This document shows, in pieces, positions 16,811 through 25,494 of a stretch of 64,000 nt of DNA (positions are counted from its first letter, which is position 1; each line of letters starts with the position of its first letter). Origin of the DNA: Pseudonocardia petroleophila (GTDB taxonomy: Bacteria > Actinomycetota > Actinomycetes > Mycobacteriales > Pseudonocardiaceae). A model generated the notes under the pieces. The model saw only the letters and a list, made by a program, of their open reading frames with translations. It had not been told where the DNA came from and made no database searches. The position numbers and the translations under genes were made by a program. The stretch spans positions 813,501 through 877,500 of the forward strand of contig NZ_CP060131.1 of assembly GCF_014235185.1 (NCBI RefSeq). The letters run 5' to 3'.

Positions 16811-17390
16811 AGGTCCGCGGGCGGGCGAGGCCGTGCAGCAGCAGGTCGGCGAGGTGGGCGTAGGCCTCCGCGTCGCCGAGCGCCGTCCCCGCCGCCACCC
16901 GCCGCTGCTGGATGCGCACCATGGTCGCGCTGACGACGTCGCCGACGAAGCCCGCGTGCACCGGCCGGAACGCCCCGGCCGCCATCCCGGCGTCGACGAG
17001 CTGCTGGACCCGACGGGCCGCGGCCCGGGTGTTGCGCTCGTACACCTCGGCGGCGGGCGGGAAGCCGGCGACGTCGTCGAAGAAGCGCGGCGACGCGGCG
17101 GCGAGCTCGGTCGCGACGGCCCGGAGGTAGGCGTCGACCCGCCGGGCCGGGTCGGTGCGCGCGGCCACCGCCGCCTCCACCCGCTCGGTCGCCCCGCGGA
17201 AGAAGTGCACGACCGCGGCCCGCACCAGCTGCTCCTTGCTCCCGGCCAGCGCGTACAGGGTGCGCTTGGAGCACCGCAGGCGGGCGGCGAGGTCGTCGAG
17301 GGTGAGGTGGGAGAAGCCCTCGTCGAGCAGCAGGTCGACCAGCTCGTCGAACAGCGCGGTGCGCCGCGCCACCCCCCGCGCCTGCGTCAT
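16809..17390 (-). CDS. TetR/AcrR-family transcriptional regulator
   Basis: This 193-residue TetR regulator has its DNA-binding domain at residues 10-55: DELVDLLLDEGFSHLTLDDLAARLRCSKRTLYALAGSKEQLV, with the helix-turn-helix LDDLAARLRCSKRTLYALAG. The C-terminal ligand domain (ERVEAAVAARTDPARRVDAYLRAV and beyond) is unspecific. It is divergent from the acyl-CoA dehydrogenase gene, and the 56-bp gap holds an 8-bp inverted repeat. It most likely represses that dehydrogenase and itself. An acyl-CoA or fatty-acid ligand is a reasonable but untested guess. Confidence 0.9.
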   Translation of the reverse strand: MTQARGVARRTALFDELVDLLLDEGFSHLTLDDLAARLRCSKRTLYALAGSKEQLVRAAVVHFFRGATERVEAAVAARTDPARRVDAYLRAVATELAAASPRFFDDVAGFPPAAEVYERNTRAAARRVQQLVDAGMAAGAFRPVHAGFVGDVVSATMVRIQQRRVAAGTALGDAEAYAHLADLLLHGLARPRT

Positions 17391-17405
17391 GTCGATTACT
17401 CTAGC

Positions 17406-17433
17406 CGGTACTCACGTACCCGCTCGAGTACCG
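17406..17433. promoter_or_regulatory. candidate TetR operator
   Basis: CGGTACTC at 17406-17413 and its exact reverse complement GAGTACCG at 17426-17433 are separated by 12 bp, within the divergent TetR/acyl-CoA dehydrogenase promoter gap. Size and place fit autoregulation by the neighbouring TetR protein. Confidence 0.6.
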
Positions 17434-17446
17434 ATGGAGTCCCGAC

Positions 17447-18586
17447 ATGGCTGTCGACCGCCTGCTGCCCACCCAGGAGGCCGAGGACCTGCTCGCCCTC
17501 GTCCGCGACATCGCCGACAAGGAGCTGGCGCCGCGCGTCGAGGAGCACGAGCGGGCCGAGACCTACCCCGACGGCCTGTTCGCGACGCTCGCCGAGGCCG
17601 GCCTGCTCGGTCTCCCCTACCCGGAGGAGCACGGCGGCGGCGGGCAGCCCTACGAGGTCTACCTGCAGGTGCTGGAGGAGTTCGCGGCGCGCTGGGCCGC
17701 GGTCGCGATCGCCCTGTCGGTGCACGGGCTGTCCTGCCACCCGCTGGCCTCGTTCGGCACGGCCGCGCAGCAGGAGGAGTGGCTGCCGCGGATGCTCGCA
17801 GGGGAGCTGCTGGGCGGGTACTCGCTGTCGGAGCCGCAGGCCGGATCCGACGCCGCCGCGCTCGCCTGCAAGGCCGAGAAGGTCGACGCGGGGTACCGGA
17901 TCACCGGCACGAAGGCGTGGATCACCCACGGCGGGATCGTCGACTTCTACGCGCTGTTCGCCCGCACCGGCGAGGGCTCGCGCGGCGTCTCGTGCTTCCT
18001 CGCCCCGGGACGGACCGAGGGCCTGAGCTTCGGCAGGCCCGAGGAGAAGATGGGGCTGCACGCGATCCCCACCGTCACCGCGAACTGGGACGGCGCCGTC
18101 ATCGGGGCCGACCGGCTGATCGGCAAGGAGGGCGACGGCCTGCCCATCGCGTTCTCCGCGCTCGACTCCGGGCGCCTCGGCATCGCCGCCGTCGCCACCG
18201 GGCTCGCCCAGTCGGCCCTCGACGCCGCCGTCGACTACGCCCACGAGCGCAGCGCGTTCGGCAAGAAGATCATCGACCACCAGGGGCTCGGCTTCCTGCT
18301 CGCCGACATGGCCGCCGCCGTCGACTCGTCGCGGGCGACCTACCTCGACGCCGCCCGCCGCCGCGACGCCGGTCGCGACTACTCCCGCCAGGCGTCCGTC
18401 GCGAAGCTGATCGCGACCGACGCGGCCATGAAGGTCACCACCGACGCCGTGCAGGTGCTCGGCGGCTACGGCTACACCCGCGACTTCCCCGTCGAGCGGT
18501 TCATGCGCGAGGCCAAGATCATGCAGATCTTCGAGGGCACCAACCAGATCCAGCGCCTGGTGATCAGCCGCAAGCTCGCCCGGTAA
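17447..18586 (+). CDS. acyl-CoA dehydrogenase
   Basis: This 379-residue FAD enzyme oxidises acyl-CoA to 2-enoyl-CoA. Family signatures are [18 protein letters not shown] (substrate and flavin contact), [11 protein letters not shown], and the C-terminal [36 protein letters not shown]. In that last motif the Glu of FEGTNQI region sits where the catalytic base of short/medium-chain enzymes is found. [14 protein letters not shown] is the other hallmark. Chain-length specificity cannot be read. It is controlled from a short divergent promoter with the TetR gene. No ETF or thiolase gene is adjacent. Confidence 0.93.
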   Translation: [379 protein letters not shown]

Positions 18587-18638
18587 CGCCGCGCGCGATC
18601 TCCCGATCTACGTGTGGCTGTCATCACGTGGGGGGAAT

Positions 18639-19652
18639 GTGGAGAACTCGTCGCAGGGTCTGCGGATGCTCGATCCGGAGCACGAGGTCGTCGTCACCGG
18701 CGAGGAGCACCACCAGGCCGCGCTGGCGCCGTGGGCCCCGCGCGCCGACGGCAGGCCGCGCCGGGTCGCCGTGGCGCTGGACCTCGTGCCCGGCACCCGC
18801 GGGCGCCGGGTGATCGAGGTCCGGCTCGAGGGGCGCCGGGTCGGCGTCCTCACGGCGCTGATGTCGGAGCGCTACGCGCCGCACCTGCAGGAGGTCCTGC
18901 GGCGCCGGGAGCGCCCGGGATGCGTGGCGATGGTGGTGCGCGGCCGGCGCGGGCTGGTCGAGATGCAGCTGTTCCTGCCGGAGGTCGTGGCCGGCGGCAC
19001 CGCCGCCCTGCCGCCGGTGCCGCCCGCGCCCCCGGCCCCCCGACCGGCGCCCGGCGGGTGGCCGGGCAACGCCGGTCCCGGCGGGTGGCCCGGGCCCGAC
19101 ACCACCGGCCCCGGGCGGGGGCGGCGGCGCAGCAGGCGACCGCTGTGGGTCGGGGCCGGCGTGCTGACGGCGCTGGTGGTGATCGGCTCCAGCATCGGCG
19201 GCAGCCGCGACGGGGAGGTGCCGACGGTCGCCGCCGCCGCACCGTCGACGACGACGCAGTCCGCGGCCCCGACCACCACCCGCGCCACCACCCCCGCCCC
19301 GACCACCGCACCCGTCGTGGTCGAGGAGGCCGACGCCCCGGTGGTCCGGCCGGCCGAGGTCACCCGGGCCCCGCAGACCCGAGCCCCGGCCCCCGCGCCC
19401 CGCACGACCACGCGTGCGCCGGAGCCGGTGCGCCCGGCGCCGGAGCCGGTGCGCCCGGCGCCCGAGCCGGAGCCGGAGCCGCAGGGCGGCGGCTGCGACC
19501 CCAACTACAGCGGGTGCGTACCCATCGCGAGCGACGTCGACTGCGCCGGCGGCTCCGGCAACGGGCCCGCCTACGTGAGCGGCCCGGTGCGGGTGACCGG
19601 CAGCGACATCTACGGCCTCGACGCGGACGACGACGGGGTCGGCTGCGAGTAA
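18639..19652 (+). CDS. membrane-anchored protein with excalibur-like C-terminal motif (tandem paralogue A)
   Basis: This 337-residue protein is of unnamed type. The N-terminal domain (about 1-125) has GEEHHQAALAPWAP, VAVALDLVPG, RRVGVLTALMSERYAPH and VEMQLFLPEV. A Pro-rich linker leads to one membrane helix (WVGAGVLTALVVIGSSIGG, near 165-185). An extracytoplasmic Thr/Pro/Ala-rich stalk follows, ending in a Cys-containing domain with DADDDGVGCE. The last motif is the excalibur-type DxDxDGxxCE, a predicted calcium-binding module of actinobacterial surface proteins. Its N-terminal domain is clearly related to the protein encoded at 19964-20839. GTG at 18639 after GGGGGGAA was chosen because it aligns with the paralogue's start (VENSSQGL against MLENSTHGL). 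Function unknown. Confidence 0.72.
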   Translation: MENSSQGLRMLDPEHEVVVTGEEHHQAALAPWAPRADGRPRRVAVALDLVPGTRGRRVIEVRLEGRRVGVLTALMSERYAPHLQEVLRRRERPGCVAMVVRGRRGLVEMQLFLPEVVAGGTAALPPVPPAPPAPRPAPGGWPGNAGPGGWPGPDTTGPGRGRRRSRRPLWVGAGVLTALVVIGSSIGGSRDGEVPTVAAAAPSTTTQSAAPTTTRATTPAPTTAPVVVEEADAPVVRPAEVTRAPQTRAPAPAPRTTTRAPEPVRPAPEPVRPAPEPEPEPQGGGCDPNYSGCVPIASDVDCAGGSGNGPAYVSGPVRVTGSDIYGLDADDDGVGCE

Positions 19653-19963
19653 CCGACGGCGTGGGCGGCGAGTGATCGGCGCGGATCCCGACGGAGCACG
19701 ATCGCCGCGGGACGCACCTGCATCCGGTGCGGCAGCCCGAGATCGCCGCGAGACGCGTCGGGTGGTCGTCGGCCCCACCTCCACACCCCCCTCGGAACGA
19801 TCACCCGGGGGCAGAGGTCGGCGTTCGCCGCATCCGGGTGACCGATCGGCCGACCGATCAGTACCGTTCGGCCTAAAGACAGGCCACCCGTACCGGTCAT
19901 CGGTAACGGTGAGCGATGATCCTCGATCAGCAAGGGGATCACCGCTACTCCATCGAGGGGACC
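19653..19963. other. intergenic region between the tandem paralogues
   Basis: No gene is visible. Two direct near-copies of GATCGCCGCGRGACGC occur 40 bp apart at about 19700 and 19740. A palindrome-rich stretch near 19840-19862 (several CGATCGG/CCGATC words) precedes the second gene and may hold its promoter or an operator. The paralogues are thus probably transcribed separately. Confidence 0.4.
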
Positions 19964-20839
19964 ATGCTCGAGAACTCGACCCACGGGTTGACCCTGCTGG
20001 ACGCCGCGCACACCGTCGTGGTCGTCGGCGAGGAGCACCACCAGGCCGTTCTCGCTCCCTGGGCCCCGGTCGGCGACGGGCAGCCGCGGCACGTGGCCGT
20101 CGAGCTGCGACCGGCCCCGATCACCGTCGGGGCCGACGCGGGCCGGCCGGGCGTCGAGGTGCTCCTCGACGGGTGGCGGGTCGGCGAGCTGGCCCCGCTC
20201 ATGGCGGAGCGCTACCTCCCCCACGTCCACGACCTGCTGGGGTCCGGCGGGCGGCCCGCCGCGGTCGCGCTCGTCGCCCACGGCCCGCACGGCGACCTCG
20301 AGATCGAGCTGCGGCTGCCCGACGTCACCGAGCACGCCACCACCGCGCTGCACGCCGTCCGCCCGGCGCACGAGTTCGCGCCGGTGCCGCGGCCGCGCGA
20401 CCGGCGCGTCCCGTACCTGGTCGGCGGAGGCGTGCTCGCGCTGCTGCTGGTCGTCGGGGCGACCGTCGCCGGCGGGCGCGAGGACGACGACGGCTGGACG
20501 CGCCCGGCCGCGTCGCCCACCACCAGCGTCCGCCCCTCGCCCACCCTGATCCCGACCGTCCCCGCCTCGGTGACGCCCGACCCGATCGCCGAGCAGGTCG
20601 TCGCCGACGTCGCCCGGACCCGCCCGCGGGCCGCGGTGCCCGTCACCCCCGCCCCGGCGCCCGCCGTCCCGGCGCCGGCTCCGGCCCCCGCACCGGTGGA
20701 GGTCCAGCCGAGCACCTCCGCGGCCGCCCCGACGGAGGACGGCGACCAGGTCGACCTCTTCCCGGTTCGCCCGAACCCGCCCGGGTCGACCAGCTCCACG
20801 CCCCCCACCTGCGCCCCCGCGCAGGATCCCCCCTGCTGA
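19964..20839 (+). CDS. membrane-anchored protein of unknown function (tandem paralogue B)
   Basis: This 291-residue paralogue of the preceding protein shares the N-terminal domain: LTLLDAAHTVVVVGEEHHQ, AVLAPWAPVGDGQPRHVAVEL, GWRVGELAPLMAERYLPH and LEIELRLPDV. I judge identity at roughly half over that domain. A single membrane helix follows (YLVGGGVLALLLVVGATVAGG, about 160-180), then a Pro/Ala/Val-rich stalk. It ends without the excalibur-like module, finishing in a short tail with two cysteines (PPTCAPAQDPPC). ATG at 19964 has GAGGGG upstream and matches the paralogue. An ATG at 19916 is in frame but lacks a ribosome site. Confidence 0.68.
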   Translation: MLENSTHGLTLLDAAHTVVVVGEEHHQAVLAPWAPVGDGQPRHVAVELRPAPITVGADAGRPGVEVLLDGWRVGELAPLMAERYLPHVHDLLGSGGRPAAVALVAHGPHGDLEIELRLPDVTEHATTALHAVRPAHEFAPVPRPRDRRVPYLVGGGVLALLLVVGATVAGGREDDDGWTRPAASPTTSVRPSPTLIPTVPASVTPDPIAEQVVADVARTRPRAAVPVTPAPAPAVPAPAPAPAPVEVQPSTSAAAPTEDGDQVDLFPVRPNPPGSTSSTPPTCAPAQDPPC

Positions 20840-20875
20840 CGATGAGTTCCGGCCGCCCCGCCGGTCTGCCCTGAC

Positions 20876-21976
20876 GTGACCCCGACGCCGGATCTGTCCC
20901 CCCTCGCCGAGCACGTCGACTCCGGGGAGGTCCCCGGCCTCGTCGCGCTCGTCGCCCACGACGACGAGGTGCGGGTGGAGGCGTTCGGCCGCCTGCACGT
21001 CGACGGCCCGCCCGTCGAGCGCGACTCGATCTTCCGGATCAGCTCCATGACGAAGCCGGTCGTCGCCGCGGCCGCGCTGCTGCTCGTCGGGGACGGGCTG
21101 CTCGACCTCGACGAGCCCGTCGACCGGCTGCTGCCCGAGCTCGCCGACCGCCGCGTCCTGCGCCGCCTCGACGCCGAGCTCGACGACACCGTCCCCGCCC
21201 GCCGGGCGATCACCGTCCACGACCTGCTGACGTTCCGCCTCGGCTTCGGCCTGGTCCTCGCCACGCCCGGCGAGCACCCGATCCAGCGCGCCGTCGACGA
21301 CCTGGGCCTCGCCCAGGGCGCACCGGGTGCGCAGACGCCTCCCGAGGCCGACGAGTGGCTCCGCCGCTTCGCCACGCTCCCGCTGCTGCACCAGCCGGGC
21401 GAGCGGTGGATGTACGGCACCGGGTCCGACGTGCTCGGCGTGCTGCTCGCGCGCGCGGCCGGCGTCCCGCTGCCCGACCTGCTGCGGCAGCGGGTCTTCG
21501 CCCCGCTCGGCATGCGCGACACCGGCTTCCACGTACCGGCCGCCGAGATCCACCGCCTGGCCACGATGTACCGGCCCGGCGGAGCGGTCTCCGACGACCC
21601 CGCGACGGGCGCGTGGAGCCGTCCGCCGGCGTTCGCGCAGGGTGCGGGCGGGCTCGTCTCGACCGTCGACGACTACCTGGCCTTCAGCGAGGCGCTGCGG
21701 GTCGGCGACCTGCTGCCGCGCGCGGCCGTCGCGGAGATGACCCGCGACCAGCTCGACCCCGGCCAGGCCGACGGCGTGTTCCTCCCCGACGGGTTCGGCT
21801 GGGGCCTCGGCCTGGCCGTGCGCCGCGACGGCCGCTACGGCTGGGAGGGCGGCCTCGGCACGTCCTGGAACACCCACCCCGGGACCGGGGTCACGGGCAT
21901 CCTGCTCACGCAGGTGGAGTGGTCGGACGGTCCGACGCCGGTGTGGTCGCACTTCTGGCGCATCCTGGAGGGCTGA
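20876..21976 (+). CDS. serine hydrolase, class C beta-lactamase / penicillin-binding-protein-like
   Basis: This 366-residue member of the beta-lactamase/esterase superfamily has the active-site SxxK in ISSMTKP (Ser about 57, Lys about 60). A tyrosine motif occurs in WMYGTGSDVLG, where the usual YxN is replaced by YGT, and the third motif region is WEGGLGTSW. There is no signal peptide, so it is predicted cytosolic, as in EstB-like esterases, and need not touch beta-lactams. The GTG start is 36 bp after the paralogue-B stop. The next gene is an unrelated AraC regulator. Confidence 0.82.
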   Translation: MTPTPDLSPLAEHVDSGEVPGLVALVAHDDEVRVEAFGRLHVDGPPVERDSIFRISSMTKPVVAAAALLLVGDGLLDLDEPVDRLLPELADRRVLRRLDAELDDTVPARRAITVHDLLTFRLGFGLVLATPGEHPIQRAVDDLGLAQGAPGAQTPPEADEWLRRFATLPLLHQPGERWMYGTGSDVLGVLLARAAGVPLPDLLRQRVFAPLGMRDTGFHVPAAEIHRLATMYRPGGAVSDDPATGAWSRPPAFAQGAGGLVSTVDDYLAFSEALRVGDLLPRAAVAEMTRDQLDPGQADGVFLPDGFGWGLGLAVRRDGRYGWEGGLGTSWNTHPGTGVTGILLTQVEWSDGPTPVWSHFWRILEG

Positions 21977-22061
21977 CGCGGCCGGTTCGCCTCCGAGGAA
22001 CGGCGCGGTTGACCTGCGGCGGTCCGGCGGCAGGCTGAACCGCGAACCTGCGGAGGCGACG

Positions 22062-23027
22062 ATGCCGAGCACGTCGATCACGACCACGGACCAGGACGAG
22101 GCCCGTGCCGAGTGCGGGCGCGTCTACTTCCCGCACCGCCTCACGGTCGCGCACGATCCCCGCGGGTTCGCGATGTCGCTGTCGGCCGTCTCCCTCGGCA
22201 CCGTCTCGGCCGGGCTGCTGGCCTACAGCGGCGAGGTCCGCGTCGAGACCGACGAGCTGGAGACCGGCTACGAGATCAACGTCCCGCTCGACGGGGACCT
22301 GCGCACCTGGACCGGGCACGCCGACGTCTGCGCCGACCCGGGGACGGCCGCGGTCTACCGGCCCGACGGGCGCACCCGGCTGCACGGGTGGGCGGGCGGC
22401 GGGCGGCTGTTCGGGTTGAAGATCGAGCGCTCGGTGCTGGAGGAGACGCTGGAGGAGCTGACCGGCCGCCCGGTCCGCTCGACCGTCGCCCTCGCGCCGC
22501 GGCTCGACCTGCGCAGCGGGCCCGGACGGCAGTGGTGGGGGCTGGCCGGTGCGCTGATCGACCTGGCGGGCGACCCGGACGGCCCGCTGGGTCGCCCGGT
22601 CGTGGCCCGGCCGCTGGCCCGCGGCGTCGTCGCGGGGTTCCTGCACGCGGTCGACCACCCCTTCCGCGACCTGCTCGACGAGGTCCCGGCGGCACCGCGG
22701 CCCGCGACGATCCGCCAGGCCGTCGACCTGCTGGAGGACGGGCCCGAGCAGCCGTGGACCGTCACCGACCTGGCCCGGCGGGTCGGGCTGACGACCCGCG
22801 GGCTGCAGGCCGGGTTCGCCCGGCACGTCGGCGTCGCGCCCATGGCGCACCTGCGCCGCGTCCGCGTGGAGCGGGCGCACCAGGACCTGCTGGCGGCCGA
22901 CCCCGCGCACTGCTCGGTCGCCGAGGTCGCCTACCGCTGGGGCTTCACCCACCTCGGCCGCTTCGCCGCGGTGTACCGCGAGCGCTACGGCCGCCCGCCG
23001 TCCCGGACGCTGCGCGAGGTGCGCTGA
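22062..23027 (+). CDS. AraC/XylS-family transcriptional regulator
   Basis: This 321-residue regulator has an AraC-binding-domain-like N-terminal half (residues 15-190: FPHRLTVAHDPRGFAMSLSAVSLGTV, SGEVRVETDELETGYEINVPLDG), similar to the AraC_binding_2 type. The C-terminal double helix-turn-helix covers residues 225-321: WTVTDLARRVGLTTRGLQAGFARHVGVAPMAHLRRVRVERAHQDLL and VAEVAYRWGFTHLGRFAAVYRERYGRPPS. It is followed in the same direction by a P450 gene 63 bp away that has its own -10. The likely arrangement is activation of that P450 in response to its substrate, an inference from neighbourhood. Confidence 0.9.
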   Translation: MPSTSITTTDQDEARAECGRVYFPHRLTVAHDPRGFAMSLSAVSLGTVSAGLLAYSGEVRVETDELETGYEINVPLDGDLRTWTGHADVCADPGTAAVYRPDGRTRLHGWAGGGRLFGLKIERSVLEETLEELTGRPVRSTVALAPRLDLRSGPGRQWWGLAGALIDLAGDPDGPLGRPVVARPLARGVVAGFLHAVDHPFRDLLDEVPAAPRPATIRQAVDLLEDGPEQPWTVTDLARRVGLTTRGLQAGFARHVGVAPMAHLRRVRVERAHQDLLAADPAHCSVAEVAYRWGFTHLGRFAAVYRERYGRPPSRTLREVR

Positions 23028-23077
23028 TCGGATCACCCGGGTGCGCCGGGCGGATCGACCGTGACCCAGGACACACC

Positions 23078-23083
23078 TAGCGT
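23078..23083 (+). promoter_or_regulatory. -10 element for the P450 gene
   Basis: TAGCGT ends seven bases before the GTG at 23091, the same hexamer and distance as at metB and udg. It favours the 23091 start over the in-frame GTG at 23061, which lies upstream of this element. Confidence 0.5.
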
Positions 23084-23090
23084 CGTGGGC

Positions 23091-24317
23091 GTGACCACCA
23101 CCACGGACGCGTTCGACTTCAACCCGCTGGTCTCCCCGCACCGCGAGGACCCGCACCTGTTCTACCGCGCGGCGCGGGCGCGGCCGCTGCAGCTGAGCCC
23201 GACGCTGGGTGCCTACATGGTGACCCGCTACGACGACCTGCGGACCGTCATCGACGACCCGGAGACCTACTCGTCGGCCCCGGCCGTCCCGAAGATCTAC
23301 GCGAACGCGCCCGAGGTGGTGGAGGTGCTGCGGCGCGGGAACGTGCCCGAGACCAACGCCGTCGTCAACGAGGACGAGCCCGCGCACACGCCGGTCCGCC
23401 GCGTCTTCGACGCCGGGTTCACGGGCGCGCGCGTGCGGGCGATGCTGCCGACGATGCACGAGACCGCCGACGCCCTGATCGACGCCTTCCCCGACGGCCG
23501 GGCGGACCTCGTCGCCGACTACGCGATCCCGTTCGTGCAGACGGTGATCAGCGCGATCATCGGCTTCCCCGCCGAGGACACCGCGCAGATCCAGGTCTGG
23601 ACCGACGACCAGACGACGCTGTGGAACCCGCTGGCCCCGGTCGAGGCGCACCTGGCCGCGGCCGAGCGGATGGGCGACTACACCCGCTACCTGCAGGCCC
23701 TCATCGACGAGCGCCGCGCGCACCCCCGCGAGGACCTCCTCTCCGACCTGGTCCACGGCGCGAACGGCCACCCCGGCCTGCCCGACGAGTACACCCACTG
23801 CATCGCCCGCGGCGCCGCCCGCGTGGCCGGTTTCGACACGACCCGCGACGCCATCACCTCGACGATGTACGCCGTGCTGGCCGACCCGTCGATCCGGGAA
23901 AGGGTGCTCGCCGACCCGGTGAAGATGATCCCGCGCGCCACCGAGGAGGTGCTGCGGCGCGACGCCCCGCACCGCGGACTGTTCCGGCTCACGACACGCG
24001 ACACCACGCTCGGCGGCACCGACCTGCCCGCGGGCACGCCGCTGCTGCTGCTGTTCGGGTCCGGCAACCGCGACGAGGCCGTCTTCCCCGATCCCGACGC
24101 CGTCGACCTGGACCGCCCCAACGTCCGCGACCACCTGGCGTTCGGCCGGGGCCTGCACGTCTGCCCCGGGGCGCCGATGGCCCGCGCGGAGATCCGCGTC
24201 GCGCTGGAGCACCTGGTGCGCCGCCTGCCCGGCATGGTCCTGGCGCCGGGCTACGAGCCGGTCTACATCGCCAGCTACTTCTTCCGCGGCCTGGAGTCCC
24301 TCGACGTCACCTGGTGA
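23091..24317 (+). CDS. cytochrome P450
   Basis: This 408-residue haem monooxygenase has all landmark motifs. The I-helix oxygen-binding AGFDTT is at 246-251, ExxR in EEVLR at 285-289, and the haem-ligand loop FGRGLHVCPGAPMAR with Cys358. It resembles bacterial class I enzymes that need separate ferredoxin and reductase. None is adjacent, although a PDR-type reductase lies 16 kb away. The substrate cannot be predicted. The preceding AraC gene is the probable regulator. The start at 23091 gives VTTTTDAFDFNPLVSP and a leaderless transcript. Confidence 0.93.
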   Translation: MTTTTDAFDFNPLVSPHREDPHLFYRAARARPLQLSPTLGAYMVTRYDDLRTVIDDPETYSSAPAVPKIYANAPEVVEVLRRGNVPETNAVVNEDEPAHTPVRRVFDAGFTGARVRAMLPTMHETADALIDAFPDGRADLVADYAIPFVQTVISAIIGFPAEDTAQIQVWTDDQTTLWNPLAPVEAHLAAAERMGDYTRYLQALIDERRAHPREDLLSDLVHGANGHPGLPDEYTHCIARGAARVAGFDTTRDAITSTMYAVLADPSIRERVLADPVKMIPRATEEVLRRDAPHRGLFRLTTRDTTLGGTDLPAGTPLLLLFGSGNRDEAVFPDPDAVDLDRPNVRDHLAFGRGLHVCPGAPMARAEIRVALEHLVRRLPGMVLAPGYEPVYIASYFFRGLESLDVTW

Positions 24318-24371
24318 GCACGGTCGGCCGACCGCCGATGATTCCCGGCGCCGGGCCGGGTCTCCTCCCGC

Positions 24372-25016
24372 ATGAACCCCTCCCTGTCCCGCTCCGCCGT
24401 CGACGCGGCGGTCGCCGCCGAACGCCTCCGGCTCGCCGACCACGTCGCCGGACTCACCGACGAGCAGTGGCGGACGCCGTCGCTGTGCTCGGCGTGGACC
24501 GTCCGCGACGTCGTCGCCCACCTCACGACCACCACCCGGATCACGGTCCCGGGGCTGCTGGTGGCCGCGGTGCGGGCGCGCGGTGACTTCGACCGGATGG
24601 AGATCGCCCTCGCCGCCGCGCGGGCGGCGGCCCACACCACGGCCGAGCTGGTCGGGCAGCTGCGCGAGAGCGCCGATTCCACCCGGCGGTTCCCCGGCAG
24701 CGCCCCGCTGGACCCCCTCATGGACCTCGTCATCCACGCCCAGGACGTCGCGCGCCCGCTCGGCACGGCCTACGTCTCGCCGCCGGAGGTGGTCGCCGCC
24801 GCTCTCGCGCACGTCGCGGTGAACCGGTTCATGGGCGCCCCGCGCCGGCTGGCCGGCGTCCGGCTCGTCTCGGCCGACACCGGCTAGACCCTCGGTGCGG
24901 GGCCCGAGGTGCGCGGGCCCGACATCGACCTGCTGCTCGTGGCCTCCGGGCGCGCCGCCGGCCTCGACGCGCTCGACGGACCGGGGCTCGCGCTGCTGGC
25001 CGGACGCCTGGGCTGA
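24372..25016 (+). pseudogene. maleylpyruvate isomerase-family (mycothiol-dependent) gene with in-frame TAG
   Basis: The first 171 codons encode a DinB-like helical protein of the mycothiol-dependent maleylpyruvate isomerase family: RLADHVAGLTDEQWRTPSLCSAWTVRDVVAHL, the DxxxHxxD-like LVIHAQDVARPLG, and VNRFMGAPRRLAGVRLVSADTG. A TAG follows at 24885-24887. After it the same frame continues with TLGAGPEVRGPDIDLLL and LALLAGRLG to a TGA at 25014-25016. That is the normal C-terminal part of the family, in which a tryptophan usually stands where the TAG is. So one G-to-A change (TGG to TAG) has removed the last 42 residues. The short form could retain the helical bundle. I call it a probable pseudogene, with a truncated active protein or readthrough as alternatives. 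Confidence 0.75.
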
Positions 25017-25037
25017 CCCCTTCGCTACCGTGCCGGC

Positions 25038-25472
25038 GTGGAGCAGCGCCTCAGCCTCGTCACGCTCGGCGTCACCGACCTCGCGCGGGCCCGCGCGTTC
25101 TACGAGGCGCTGGGGTGGCGCGGCCAGGAGGTGCAGGAGACCGTCTTCTTCCAGGCCGGCGGGATCGCGCTCGTCCTGTGGGACCGCGCGGCGCTGGCCG
25201 CCGACTGCGGGGTGGCCGACGGCCGGGAGGGCGGCTTCGGCGGGATCGCGCTGGCGCACAACGTCCGCTCGGACGCCGAGGTGGACGACGTCCTCGCCGC
25301 CGCCGAACGGGCCGGGGGCGTCGTCACCCGGCCCGCGGGCCCGTCCGCGATCGGCTTCCGCTCCGGCGTCGTCGCCGACCCCGACGGGCACCTCTGGGAG
25401 GTCGCGCACAACCCCGGCTTCACCCTCGCCGAGGACGGCTCCCTGGTCCTCCCGGACTTCGGGAGCCCCTGA
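25038..25472 (+). CDS. VOC-superfamily (glyoxalase-like) protein
   Basis: This 144-residue vicinal-oxygen-chelate protein has two beta-alpha-beta-beta-beta modules: RLSLVTLGVTDLARARAFYEALGW with VFFQAGGIALVLWDR, and IALAHNVRSDAEVDDVLAAAERAGG with GVVADPDGHLWEVAHNPGF. The terminal DPDGHLWE carries the usual metal-ligand Glu. Substrate unknown; family roles include glyoxalase, dioxygenase and resistance proteins. TACCGT six bases before the GTG at 25038 indicates a leaderless mRNA. Confidence 0.85.
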   Translation: MEQRLSLVTLGVTDLARARAFYEALGWRGQEVQETVFFQAGGIALVLWDRAALAADCGVADGREGGFGGIALAHNVRSDAEVDDVLAAAERAGGVVTRPAGPSAIGFRSGVVADPDGHLWEVAHNPGFTLAEDGSLVLPDFGSP

Positions 25473-25494
25473 CCGGGAGCGGGTCGGACGGCGG

